Part shown: piece by piece, positions 35,265 to 43,320 of the stretch
Position numbering within the stretch: the stretch's first letter is position 1
How the letters are laid out: each line of letters starts with the position of its first letter
DNA from: an uncultured bacterium
GTDB lineage: Bacteria; Myxococcota_A; Polyangia; Polyangiales; Houyiibacteriaceae
NCBI GenBank assembly: GCA_938024995.1
Contig: CALJDU010000048.1
Span: forward strand, 5,001 to 69,000
DNA: 64,000 bases
Direction: 5' to 3'
Notes under the pieces: model-generated
Database searches by the model: none
Told to the model about the DNA's origin: nothing
Seen by the model: only the letters and a program-made list of their open reading frames with translations
Made by a program: the position numbers and the translations under genes

Positions 35265-36797
35265 CTACTCGGTTCCCGGACGTCCGTCCACCAACGCCCA
35301 CAGGCAAAGCGCCCCCGCCACGCAGCTGCCCATCGCGTATCCACCAAAGAGCATCGGCGCGTACGCTAGAAAATCGTCAATCGGCCAAGGACGCACTGTC
35401 CAGGCGATCGTCGCGAGGGTCATGAGGAGCGCGGTGAGCGACGCGAAAGAGCAGATCGCGGCGGCCTGTCTTCGTCTCGCGAGGTCACGCCACGGGAGCG
35501 TCGCGGCCAGGGTGCACAGCGCCCCAAGCCCGACCAGGCGCGGGATGTGGAGATAGAGGTAGTCGATCGAAGAGAACGAGAGCGGTCGCCGAAACACAAA
35601 GAGATGGCCCACCGCGCCGAGGCCCATGGCGAAGACGAACGAGAGCGTGGCCCAGGAGAACCCGAAGCAGCGCTTCGTCGTCCCGAGCAGCGCGAAACAG
35701 AGGAACGCGGTCACGAATTGAAAAAGCCGCGCGCGCTTCACCCGGTCGAGCCGCGCGACGAGGGTGTCGTGATGAGCACGACGAAACCTCTCCGCTTGAA
35801 GCGAAGAGCGTGAGCGCGGCGCGACCTCAATCACCGGCGGGACCACCGCCATCCGAGGCGGCGGGAGCGAGAGGATGGACGCGATGGTCGGCGCGAGCTC
35901 GACGAGCGAAACGGTCCGGTTCACCTCTCCCCCCAACGGCGCTCCATCGGCCCCGGCGCCGTGAAGGTAGGCGAACACGTGATCCACTTCGGGCTCGCTC
36001 CCGCCATGTCCACCTGCCGCGACGTGACCGTGGTCGGCGAACGCGACGATGAGCGCGTCGTCCGGCGCGCTGCGCATCACACGCGCGACGACGTCATCTG
36101 CGTCTCCCCGCGCTCCGCGACGCGCTGCGGAATCCAGCCCATCATCGTGACCTCGTTGATCAATCGAGACGACGTGGATCATCACGAAGCTGGTTGGCGA
36201 GAGCGTCGCGAGCGCCTCGTCGAGCGGTTCGTTGAGCGCGTCGTCAGAAGAGACGGCGCGATCCCCCGCGGACGCGAACATCGACGGCATCCAGTCGAGC
36301 CCCTCCGCGATGAAGACGACCTCGCCCCCCGCTTCGCGCACGCGGTTCGCGAGCGTATCTGCGCGAGGCCCGCCGAGGTAACGGTTCGTCACGACACCGG
36401 AGGCGGCCGACGGCACACCAGTGAAGAAAGCGTGATACGCCGGGCGCGACACGGTCGGAGGATCCACCTTCATGACGAACTGGAGCGACTCGTTCTTGAG
36501 CGCAACCAGCGACGGCATGGTCGCGACCTCATCGGTGCGGAGCCCATCGAGCAGCATCACGATAAGAGGACGACTCATCGTCGCCTCGCGTGGGCGATCT
36601 GCGAGCGCTCTCAGCTCTTCAAGCACCGCAGGCGTCTCGTTAGCGTAGTTGTAGACCCCGTCGACGACCGGGTAGATCAGCGCCGCCATCACCAAGAGGA
36701 CCACTCCGTAGACCTTGGACGCGCGGTCGGGATCGACCACCGCGTCGGCGCGCGTCATGACGCTGCCGGCGGGCGGTTGGTAGCGCCCTCGCTCCAC
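35265..36797 (-). CDS. Alkaline-phosphatase-superfamily membrane phosphodiesterase/phosphotransferase
   Basis: 510 residues. One membrane helix near residue 35, then a metal-dependent hydrolase domain of the alkaline phosphatase/nucleotide pyrophosphatase superfamily. It shows LLDGLRTDE with the nucleophile region at PPTVSRPAYHAFFTG (Thr/Ser), VVSIDQRGHDDG and AFADHGHVAAGGHGG (metal-binding Asp/His), similar to GPI-ethanolamine-phosphate transferases. The C-terminal third has four or five more membrane helices. The start is a GTG one base after the previous gene's stop; an ATG 39 bases later is possible. A lipid or glycan phosphoethanolamine-type reaction in the periplasm is inferred, not shown. 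Confidence 0.82.
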   Translation of the reverse strand: MERGRYQPPAGSVMTRADAVVDPDRASKVYGVVLLVMAALIYPVVDGVYNYANETPAVLEELRALADRPREATMSRPLIVMLLDGLRTDEVATMPSLVALKNESLQFVMKVDPPTVSRPAYHAFFTGVPSAASGVVTNRYLGGPRADTLANRVREAGGEVVFIAEGLDWMPSMFASAGDRAVSSDDALNEPLDEALATLSPTSFVMIHVVSIDQRGHDDGLDSAARRGARGDADDVVARVMRSAPDDALIVAFADHGHVAAGGHGGSEPEVDHVFAYLHGAGADGAPLGGEVNRTVSLVELAPTIASILSLPPPRMAVVPPVIEVAPRSRSSLQAERFRRAHHDTLVARLDRVKRARLFQFVTAFLCFALLGTTKRCFGFSWATLSFVFAMGLGAVGHLFVFRRPLSFSSIDYLYLHIPRLVGLGALCTLAATLPWRDLARRRQAAAICSFASLTALLMTLATIAWTVRPWPIDDFLAYAPMLFGGYAMGSCVAGALCLWALVDGRPGTE

Positions 36798-36798
36798 G

Positions 36799-39057
36799 CT
36801 AGCTGTCGTCGGCGGGCGGGAAGAGCCGCTTCGCGATCGGTCCCCCGGAGGCGTATGCGACGGGGACGTCCGGAGGCACCCCGAGCTGGGTCGCGGCGTG
36901 GTGGGTCCAGTACGGATCGGCGAGGTGCGCCCGGGCGAGCGCGACCAGATCCGCGCGACCGGCGGCCAAGATCGTGTTCACGCGATCGTGATCGTAGATG
37001 TTGCCGACCGCGATGGTCGGGATCCCGACCTCGTTGCGGATCCGCTCTGAGAACGGTGTCTGGAAGGCGCGCCCGTAGACCGGTCGGGCCTCTTTGCTGG
37101 TCTGCCCCGCGCTCACATCGATGAGATCCACGCCGCGCGCCTTGAGCATCTTCGCGAGCGCGACGGCGTCCTCGATATCAAAGCCGCCTTCCACCCAATC
37201 GGTCGCGCTGATCCGCACGCTCAGTGGACCCGAGAAGAGCGCGCGAACCGCGTCGACGATCTCGAGCGGGAAGCGCGCACGATTCTCGAGCGACCCGCCG
37301 TACTCGTCATCTCGACGGTTGCTCACGGGCGTGAGGAAGCTCGAGAGTAAGTAGCCGTGCGCGAGGTGCACCTCGAGCAGGTCAAAGCCCGCCCGGATCG
37401 CGCGATGCGTCGCGGAGACGAACTCCTCTCGGACGCGGTCCATGTCGTCACGGGTCATCGCGCGGGGTACCTGATTACGCGGCGTCCACGGGATCGCCGA
37501 AGGCGCGAGCAAGGGCCAGCCACCTTCCTCGAGCGGCTCGTCCATTCCGTCCCACATCAACTTGGTCGCGCCTTTGCGTCCGGCGTGCCCGAGCTGAATC
37601 GCGATCTTCGCGTTCGAGTTCGCGTGAACGAAATCGACGATGCGCTTAAACGCGGCCTCCTGCGCGTCGTTGTAGAGCCCGGTGCAACCTGGGGTGATCC
37701 GGCCTTCCGCGCTCACATTTGTCATCTCGCAAAAGACGAGCCCCGCGCCCCCTAACGCGCGGCTGCCGAGGTGAACCATGTGCCAATCGGTTGGGCAGCC
37801 GTCGACCGCCGAGTACTGACACATCGGCGAGACCACGACGCGGTTCGGGATGCGGAGCCCGCGGATCTCGAAAGGCGTGAACATGGGCGGTCTCGGTGGG
37901 TCTACCTGTGCGCGTTCGCAAAAACTCCGCTCCACCGCGGCGACGTAGCCGGGATTTCGCATCCGTAGATTCTCGTAGGTCACTCGCCGCGTGCGGCTCA
38001 TCATCGCGAAGGTGAGCTGTTCTGGATCGCGCTGAACGTGGCGGCGCGCTTGTTCGAACCACTCGCCGCTCTGCTGCGCGGCCTTCTGAGTGCGCTCGAC
38101 CAAATCCCGACGCGATTCCTCATACGCCGCCATCGCGCGCGGGACCTCGTCATGCGCGATCACCGCTTCCGCGAGCGCGATGGAGTCCTCCATCGCCATC
38201 TTCGTTCCCGAGCCCACCGAGAAGTGCGCGGTGTGCGCGGCGTCCCCCAGCAAGACCACGTTCTCGTGACACCAGCTCGCGCACTTGACCGTGTGGAACT
38301 GAATCCAGCGAGAGCGGTTCGCGAGCAGCGCGTTCCCTCCGAGCTCCTCGCGAAAGAGCTCCTGGCAGTAACGGATGCTCTCTTCTTCGCTCGCCTGATC
38401 GAGCCCCGCAGCGTGAAAGGTCTGCTCGTCGCACTCGACGATGAAGGTGCTGGTGCTCTCGTCGAACTGGTAAGCGTGCACCTGAAAGACGCCGTGCTCG
38501 TTTTCGCGAAAGCTAAACGTGAAGGCCTCAAACGTCTGGTGCGTGCCGAGCCAGATGAAGCGCGACTTGCCCATGTTCTGCGAGGGCTGGAACGTGTCGG
38601 CGTAGAGCTCGCGCGTTCGGCTGTTCACGCCGTCGGCCGCGACCAAGAGATCGCAATCACGCAGCGACGCGATGTCGTCGACCTGCGTGTTGAACCGGAG
38701 GGTGACGCCGAGCTCCTGACAGCGGTCTTGCAGGAGCGAGAGCAAGCGCTGACGAGCGATGCCGCAGAAGCCATGACCGCTTGAGCGAATCACCTCGCCG
38801 ACGCGCTCACCGTGCCGGAAGACGTGGGTATCGATCGCGTCCCAGTAGGCGAAGTTCTCGGTGATGCGCTGAAAGATTTTGGGGTCCGCCTCGCGCAGAT
38901 GACCGAGCGTCTCGTCGGAGAACACCACGCCCCAACCGAACGTATCGTCGGGCGCGTTGCGCTCCACGACCGTGATCTCGTGTTGTGGCGCGCGCTGCTT
39001 CAGGAGCGCGGCAAAGTAGAGCCCGGCCGGGCCGCCTCCGAGGACGTTGATCTTCAC
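36799..39057 (-). CDS. Bifunctional salicylyl-CoA/anthraniloyl-CoA monooxygenase-reductase
   Basis: 752 residues, GTG start. The N-terminal half is a flavin monooxygenase: dinucleotide-binding GGGPAG (residues 7-12), GDAAHTAHFSVGSG (~285-300). The C-terminal half (~400-752) is an Old Yellow Enzyme-type NADH:flavin oxidoreductase: RVVVSPMCQYSA, IQLGHAGRKG, EVHLAHGYLL, and SVRISATDW. This exact fusion defines 2-aminobenzoyl-CoA monooxygenase/reductase and its salicylyl-CoA relatives, which hydroxylate and reduce an aryl-CoA ring in aerobic CoA-dependent degradation. No other degradation gene (aryl-CoA ligase, beta-oxidation enzyme) is in the window, so the substrate is unsure. Confidence 0.93.
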   Translation of the reverse strand: MKINVLGGGPAGLYFAALLKQRAPQHEITVVERNAPDDTFGWGVVFSDETLGHLREADPKIFQRITENFAYWDAIDTHVFRHGERVGEVIRSSGHGFCGIARQRLLSLLQDRCQELGVTLRFNTQVDDIASLRDCDLLVAADGVNSRTRELYADTFQPSQNMGKSRFIWLGTHQTFEAFTFSFRENEHGVFQVHAYQFDESTSTFIVECDEQTFHAAGLDQASEEESIRYCQELFREELGGNALLANRSRWIQFHTVKCASWCHENVVLLGDAAHTAHFSVGSGTKMAMEDSIALAEAVIAHDEVPRAMAAYEESRRDLVERTQKAAQQSGEWFEQARRHVQRDPEQLTFAMMSRTRRVTYENLRMRNPGYVAAVERSFCERAQVDPPRPPMFTPFEIRGLRIPNRVVVSPMCQYSAVDGCPTDWHMVHLGSRALGGAGLVFCEMTNVSAEGRITPGCTGLYNDAQEAAFKRIVDFVHANSNAKIAIQLGHAGRKGATKLMWDGMDEPLEEGGWPLLAPSAIPWTPRNQVPRAMTRDDMDRVREEFVSATHRAIRAGFDLLEVHLAHGYLLSSFLTPVSNRRDDEYGGSLENRARFPLEIVDAVRALFSGPLSVRISATDWVEGGFDIEDAVALAKMLKARGVDLIDVSAGQTSKEARPVYGRAFQTPFSERIRNEVGIPTIAVGNIYDHDRVNTILAAGRADLVALARAHLADPYWTHHAATQLGVPPDVPVAYASGGPIAKRLFPPADDS

Positions 39058-39130
39058 GGCGTGAGTATACGTCGGGTTGGGCGACGCGTCGGCGTCGTGT
39101 CACCACACTATTGTTTGCGCACAAAGGCGC

Positions 39131-39190
39131 AGTCGCTGGCTCAGTCGCTGGCTCAGAGCGGAGCGCAGTCGCTGGCTCAGAGCGGAGCGG
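39131..39190 (+). repeat. Short tandem repeat in intergenic region
   Basis: CAGTCGCTGGCT occurs three times, and a 24-base unit (CAGTCGCTGGCTCAGAGCGGAGCG) occurs twice in tandem with a truncated first copy. It lies between the monooxygenase-reductase start and the 3' end of the lectin lipoprotein gene. Confidence 0.8.
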
Positions 39191-39238
39191 CGCGCTCGCC
39201 CGAGCGCGACAGAACCGATTCGGCTGCGGCGCTTTTCA

Positions 39239-40360
39239 TCAGCGCGTCGCTTCGCAGACGAAGTGCCGCTCTTGCACGCAGGAACCGTCGTTCCAATCCC
39301 CTTCCCCGACGCGAATCTCACCGCAGTCTTCTCCCCCCAACTCGTTATCTGGCTGGCGAGCGCCCCAATTCAAGAAGTCGGATCGGCCCTCGACCCAAAC
39401 GAAATCGCCCTCCGCCGCGCGATCGTTGATCCCGATCCAGCTCGGCTCCGTGACCATGCGAGCGACAAAGTCGTTTTCCTCGCTGCTGTTGATCGTGACG
39501 AGTTCGTACGGAATCGGACGGATCTCGTCTTGATTGCAGATCTGCCGCGCGTCGTTCCATGAGCGTCGGGTGGGACAGTGGATGTAGCCGCGGCCTTCGA
39601 AGGTGAACCCGGCGCAGCCTGGGATGCACTCCGTCGTCTCGTCCACCGACGCATCGCAGTCGTCGTCGATCGCGTTGCACGCCGTCTCCGCCAACTCCGG
39701 TGAAGCGGAAGAGTTGAAGTCGTCGCAGTCTTCATTGTTCTCGACGAAGCCGGCAGGCACCTCGCACCCGCGACGAACTTCCCCTGCGCCGAAGCTGTCT
39801 CGGTCGAAGTCTTCGTAGTAGTCGATGAAGTCACTCGCCTCTTCATCAACCCGGCCGTCGCAATCATCGTCTCGGTCGTTGCAGCGCTCCTCCATCGGGA
39901 CGCAGGCGTCGGTTCCTGAGTCCACGCTCGCGTCCCCTGAGTCCACGCTTGCGTCCCCTGAGTCCACGCTCGCGTGCCCTACGTCTCCAGCGTCGCCAGC
40001 GCCCGCATCTCCTGCGTCTCCTGCGTCCACGCCCGGTTCGCCCAATGAGAGCGACACGAACACTCGCGAGTCCGCTTCGAAGCTCGCGTTCGCGGTCGCC
40101 GAGAATGACTCCATCGACGAGTTGATCCCGCGGACACGAATCGTGCGGTCGACGTCGCGGTCGTGCGCAGGAACGAGCGTGAACGAAAACGGCGGCTCCA
40201 CGTTTTCGCCGATCGAGATCTCCGTCGTGGGAATGGTGGCACCGGAGACCTCGACCTCCACAGACTCAAAGGGTCCGTGGACAGAGTTCACCTGAACCAC
40301 GATCTGCGTGTCGGTACACCCGCAGAGCGCGGCAAGAATGACGACCGCACGAAGCTGCAT
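39239..40360 (-). CDS. Lipoprotein with MopE-like metal motifs and C-type lectin domain
   Basis: 373 residues from the ATG before QLRAVVILAALCGC (lipobox LCGC). A beta-rich domain is followed by an Asp-rich tether (SVDSGDASVDSGD repeats). Two MopE-like metal-binding Asp/Cys motifs come next (CNDRDDDCDGRVDE and CNAIDDDCDASVDE). The C-terminal ~115 residues are a C-type lectin-like domain: GYIHCPTRRSWNDARQIC, SWIGIND, then RQPDN and GDWNDGSC, ending FVCE. QPD plus WND is the calcium/galactose-type ligand pattern, so sugar binding is a reasonable inference. The gene lies downstream of the ribosomal cluster but beyond its terminator. Confidence 0.9.
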   Translation of the reverse strand: MQLRAVVILAALCGCTDTQIVVQVNSVHGPFESVEVEVSGATIPTTEISIGENVEPPFSFTLVPAHDRDVDRTIRVRGINSSMESFSATANASFEADSRVFVSLSLGEPGVDAGDAGDAGAGDAGDVGHASVDSGDASVDSGDASVDSGTDACVPMEERCNDRDDDCDGRVDEEASDFIDYYEDFDRDSFGAGEVRRGCEVPAGFVENNEDCDDFNSSASPELAETACNAIDDDCDASVDETTECIPGCAGFTFEGRGYIHCPTRRSWNDARQICNQDEIRPIPYELVTINSSEENDFVARMVTEPSWIGINDRAAEGDFVWVEGRSDFLNWGARQPDNELGGEDCGEIRVGEGDWNDGSCVQERHFVCEATR

Positions 40361-40426
40361 GAGGTCTCGGTTGTACCGCGCCAGCGAACCTGGAAGTAGG
40401 GTTCGCCGCAAAAAGAGAGTTCGCCG

Positions 40427-40466
40427 CAAAAAGAAAAAGAGCGACCCACTCACGCGGGTCGCTCTC
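40427..40466 (-). terminator. Intrinsic terminator of the rpsF-rpsR-rplI operon
   Basis: Read on the minus strand, GAGCGACCC pairs perfectly with GGGTCGCTC across an 8-base loop and is followed by TTTTTCTTTTT. It lies about 20 bases after the rplI stop. A tandem 18-base duplication (GTTCGCCGCAAAAAGAGA type) lies just beyond it. Confidence 0.92.
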
Positions 40467-40486
40467 TTCGTTTTAGCGAGACCTGC

Positions 40487-40948
40487 TCAGGAAGCGGTCT
40501 TCACCTCGAGCTTGATCGGGACGGTCACACCGGCGCCGAGCTTGATGTGGATCTCGTAGGTTCCGATCTCCTTGATCATCTCCTCGGGCATCACGATCTT
40601 ACGCTTGTCCACGTCGTGGCCCTTGCGCTTGATCGCTTCCGCGATCTCGGCGGTGGTGACGGAGCCGTAGAGCTTGCCCTCTTCCCCGACCTGCTTCGCG
40701 ATGTGAACGACGAGAGACTTGTAGGCCTCGGCGTTCTTCTCGACCTCGGCGCGGATCTTCGCGAGACGAGCGAGCGCGAGCTTCTTCTCGTGCTCTACGC
40801 GACGAAGGTTGCCGCGCGACGCCATGACGGCGAGACCGCGCGGGATCAAGTAGTTGCGAGCGTAACCGGGGCGAACCTCGGCGACGTCGCCTTGGGTGCC
40901 GAGGTTCTCGACGTCGCTCTTGAGCACGACCTGAATCTTGCGGGCCAT
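40487..40948 (-). CDS. rplI: 50S ribosomal protein bL9
   Basis: 153 residues, usual length. The N-terminal signature is VVLKSDVENLGTQGDVAEVR followed by GYARNYLIPRGLA. A connecting helix follows, and the C-terminal domain has GKLYGSVTTAEIAEAI. bL9 binds 23S rRNA near the L1 stalk and influences frame maintenance. It starts immediately after rpsR (one base between), as the last gene of the S6-S18-L9 operon. Confidence 0.98.
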   Translation of the reverse strand: MARKIQVVLKSDVENLGTQGDVAEVRPGYARNYLIPRGLAVMASRGNLRRVEHEKKLALARLAKIRAEVEKNAEAYKSLVVHIAKQVGEEGKLYGSVTTAEIAEAIKRKGHDVDKRKIVMPEEMIKEIGTYEIHIKLGAGVTVPIKLEVKTAS

Positions 40949-40949
40949 C

Positions 40950-41243
40950 TCACTTCACCGCCGTGTAGGGGAGGAGCGCAATGTTGCGGGCGCGCTTGAC
41001 GGCGACGGTCAGCTCTCGCTGCTGCTTCGCGGAGAGTCCGCTGATGCGACGCGGGACGATCTTGCCGCGGTCCGTGATGAAGTAACGGAGCTGCTGCGGA
41101 TCCTTGTAGTCGAAGTGGAACCCAGGCTCCTTCGTGAACGTCGGCGCGCGCTTGCGGCCGTTGCGGCGACGGCGAATCCCAAGCGGGTCGGCATCGGCGC
41201 GTCCTTCACGAACGACGCTTCCCTTTGTGCGGTCGTCTTCCAT
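40950..41243 (-). CDS. rpsR: 30S ribosomal protein bS18
   Basis: 97 residues. The core DYKDPQQLRYFITDRGKIVP and RRISGLSAKQQRELTVAVKR is the S18 RNA-binding helix-turn-helix, ending ARNIALLPYT. A ~35-residue basic N-terminal extension (RRRRNGRKRAP) is longer than in E. coli. The ATG overlaps the rpsF stop (TAATG), so translation is coupled; S18 forms a heterodimer with S6 on the 30S platform. Confidence 0.98.
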   Translation of the reverse strand: MEDDRTKGSVVREGRADADPLGIRRRRNGRKRAPTFTKEPGFHFDYKDPQQLRYFITDRGKIVPRRISGLSAKQQRELTVAVKRARNIALLPYTAVK

Positions 41244-41851
41244 TATTCTTCCTCTCCGGACTTGGCCTCAGTCTTGGCCTCATCCGCCTTTGCCTCAGCC
41301 TTTGCCTCCGCGGCGGCTTCGGCCTTCGGCTCGTCCGCCTTGGCTTCTCCCTCGGCGTCGGCCTTTGCCTCGTCCTTGTCGCGGGGCTTGTCCTCGTCGT
41401 GACGCGAACGAATCGGCTGAAGGCCGAGCTGCTGCGCGCGCGTCAGCTCCTCTTCTTCCTCGCCGCCTTCGATCTCGGCGAACTCGATCTCTTCGGGGTC
41501 CGCGGAGACCGTCGCGAGCTCCATCGGGTCGCCCACGCGGATCGTCTGGTACCGGATGACCTCGTCGAGCAAGCGCAGGTTACGCTCAAGCTCGGCGACC
41601 ATGTCGTTGTAGCCCGCGAGGTGCATGAAGATGAACGTGCCGCGCGAGTGCTTCGCGATCGGGTAGGCGAGCTTGCGCTTGCCCCACGTGTCGACCTTCA
41701 CGAACTTGCCGCCGGTCTTGTCGACGACGTCCTTCACGCGCTGCGCGACCTTCGCCGCGCCCTCCGTCGTCACGTTGGGACGAAGGATGTAAATCGTTTC
41801 GTATTCACGGGCCCAGCGCTTCGCTGGCGCCCCGGGTACTGATGCAACCAA
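41243..41851 (-). CDS. rpsF: 30S ribosomal protein bS6 with long acidic/Ala-Lys C-terminal tail
   Basis: About 202 residues from a TTG preceded by AGAGGAG at eight bases; an earlier in-frame TTG at 41872 has no such site. The S6 domain runs from REYETIYILRPNVT to RYQTIRVGDP (~110 residues). The remaining ~85 residues are low-complexity: Glu-rich (GGEEEEEL), then Lys/Ala/Glu repeats (EAKADAEGEAKADEPK). E. coli S6 is also tailed (by RimK glutamylation); here a genomic tail is present. First gene of rpsF-rpsR-rplI. Confidence 0.95.
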   Translation of the reverse strand: MVASVPGAPAKRWAREYETIYILRPNVTTEGAAKVAQRVKDVVDKTGGKFVKVDTWGKRKLAYPIAKHSRGTFIFMHLAGYNDMVAELERNLRLLDEVIRYQTIRVGDPMELATVSADPEEIEFAEIEGGEEEEELTRAQQLGLQPIRSRHDEDKPRDKDEAKADAEGEAKADEPKAEAAAEAKAEAKADEAKTEAKSGEEE

Positions 41852-41968
41852 GGTTTTTCTCCTCTCGGACAATTGGCCCCAGCGGGATTGCTGGAGCGAG
41901 GAAGGGGACGCGGGATCTAGCGCGATCCCTAAGGACTTGCAAGCAACCTACGGAGGGTCTCGCCGCGC

Positions 41969-42538
41969 CTACTTCTTCGCGTGAAAGCGCTGCATGGCTT
42001 CTTGCGGGCCATCCGCCAAGATCACGTCGATCATGCGCTCGGCATCGTCGAGCACGCTCGGGAGCGCCTCGCGCTGATCCTTGGAAAAATCGCCCAGAAC
42101 CCAGCTCTCAGGCCGGCCCTTTTGTGGGCGTCCGATCCCGACCCGCACGCGCAAAAACCCATTGCCGCCGCCGTGCTGAACGATGGACTTCAGACCATTG
42201 TGGCCGGCGCTTCCGCCCGCGACCTTCACGCGGAGGGTCCCGAAGTCGAGGTCGAGCTCATCGTGCACGACGATCACGTCGGCGAGCTTCACCTTGTAGA
42301 ACTGCATCGCGCGCTGCACAGACTCGCCGCTGAGGTTCATGAAGGTCAGCGGCTTGAGCAGAACGACCTCGTGACCCGCGGACGTCGTGGTCTTCGCCAG
42401 CAGGCCCTTGAACTTTTCGCGAAGGGACGCGTGGTACCGGCTCACGAGCTGATCAACGACCATGAAGCCGACGTTGTGTCGATTGCCTGCGTACTTGGGC
42501 CCGGGGTTTCCGAGGCCGACGATGAGTCGCGTGGTCAT
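41969..42538 (-). CDS. pth: Peptidyl-tRNA hydrolase
   Basis: 189 residues, normal for Pth. Signatures: IVGLGNPGPKYAGNRHNVGF (catalytic His in NRHNVGF), PLTFMNLSG, VVHDELDLDFG, and GSAGHNGLKS. It cleaves the ester bond of peptidyl-tRNA released early from ribosomes. Located between rplY and rpsF in an order common to delta-proteobacteria. The start region is a 15-base tandem duplication, so an ATG-ACC-TAG mini reading frame sits just upstream of the real ATG. Confidence 0.97.
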   Translation of the reverse strand: MTTRLIVGLGNPGPKYAGNRHNVGFMVVDQLVSRYHASLREKFKGLLAKTTTSAGHEVVLLKPLTFMNLSGESVQRAMQFYKVKLADVIVVHDELDLDFGTLRVKVAGGSAGHNGLKSIVQHGGGNGFLRVRVGIGRPQKGRPESWVLGDFSKDQREALPSVLDDAERMIDVILADGPQEAMQRFHAKK

Positions 42539-42560
42539 CTCGAACTAGGTCATCTCGAAC
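42533..42560 (-). repeat. Tandem duplication of the pth start region
   Basis: GGTCATCTCGAAC occurs twice with a 15-base period (plus strand). On the minus strand this gives an upstream ATG-ACC-TAG before the pth ATG-ACC-ACG. The upstream ATG sits where the duplicated leader places it. Whether it is translated is unknown. Confidence 0.8.
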
Positions 42561-42620
42561 GAGAGCGTGCGCCCATGCCTTCGCCGCGTGGGACGCGAGG
42601 AAGACATGGGAGCAAGGGGC

Positions 42621-43226
42621 TCACTTCGCGGGCTCTTCTGCTGCCGCCGCAGCCTCAGCCGCCACCTTCGCCTTGCGGTCCTCGAGAACCGTCACGACGG
42701 TGAGCTTCGGGTCGAGGCGAATCACGACGCCGTCGGGAACCGGAATGTCCGAGACGCGAACCGCCTGGAACATCTCGACCTCGGAGACGTCGAACTCGAT
42801 GAAGGCGGGGATGTCGGCGGGCTTGCTGCGAATCGGGAGATCGCGGCGCGTCACGTTGAGGATACCACCACGCTGCACACCCACGGCGCGGCCCTTGGTC
42901 TTGAGCGTGACGACCGAGTTCACTTCCTTCTCCAGGTCGAGCTTCAAGAAGTCGACGTGGAGCAGCTCGCGGCTGACCGGCTCGACGACCAAGTCGCGCA
43001 CCATCGCGAGCGTCTCGTTCCCACCATGTTCGATCGAGAAGATCGAGTTACGTCCGCGTTCCCCACGAAGGGCGCGGATCAAAGTCTTGGGGGCGAGCGT
43101 CAGCGGCGTCGGATCGATACCAGGTCCGTAGAGGACTACTGGGATCTTTCCTTCCATGCGCAGCCGACGCGACGGCCCCTTTCCGCACTCTGTGCGGACC
43201 TCAGCCGAAAGCGTCGTCGTTTCCAT
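42621..43226 (-). CDS. rplY: 50S ribosomal protein bL25 (CTC form)
   Basis: 201 residues. The N-terminal 5S-rRNA-binding domain has LSAEVRTECGKGPSRRLR, KIPVVLYGPG and RELLHVDFLKLDLEKEV. The C-terminal extension has VEMFQAVRVSDIPVPDGV and ends in an Ala/Glu tail, typical of the long CTC form found outside enterobacteria. It heads the bL25-pth-S6-S18-L9 block on the minus strand. Confidence 0.95.
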   Translation of the reverse strand: METTTLSAEVRTECGKGPSRRLRMEGKIPVVLYGPGIDPTPLTLAPKTLIRALRGERGRNSIFSIEHGGNETLAMVRDLVVEPVSRELLHVDFLKLDLEKEVNSVVTLKTKGRAVGVQRGGILNVTRRDLPIRSKPADIPAFIEFDVSEVEMFQAVRVSDIPVPDGVVIRLDPKLTVVTVLEDRKAKVAAEAAAAAEEPAK

Positions 43227-43320
43227 TTATTCGTTCTCCTGAACAAGCGCCCGAGATAGGCGCTGAGCGGGGCTTTGTACCGTTTTCGCTACCCACGTCA
43301 AGGCGGAGGGGGCTTTGAGA

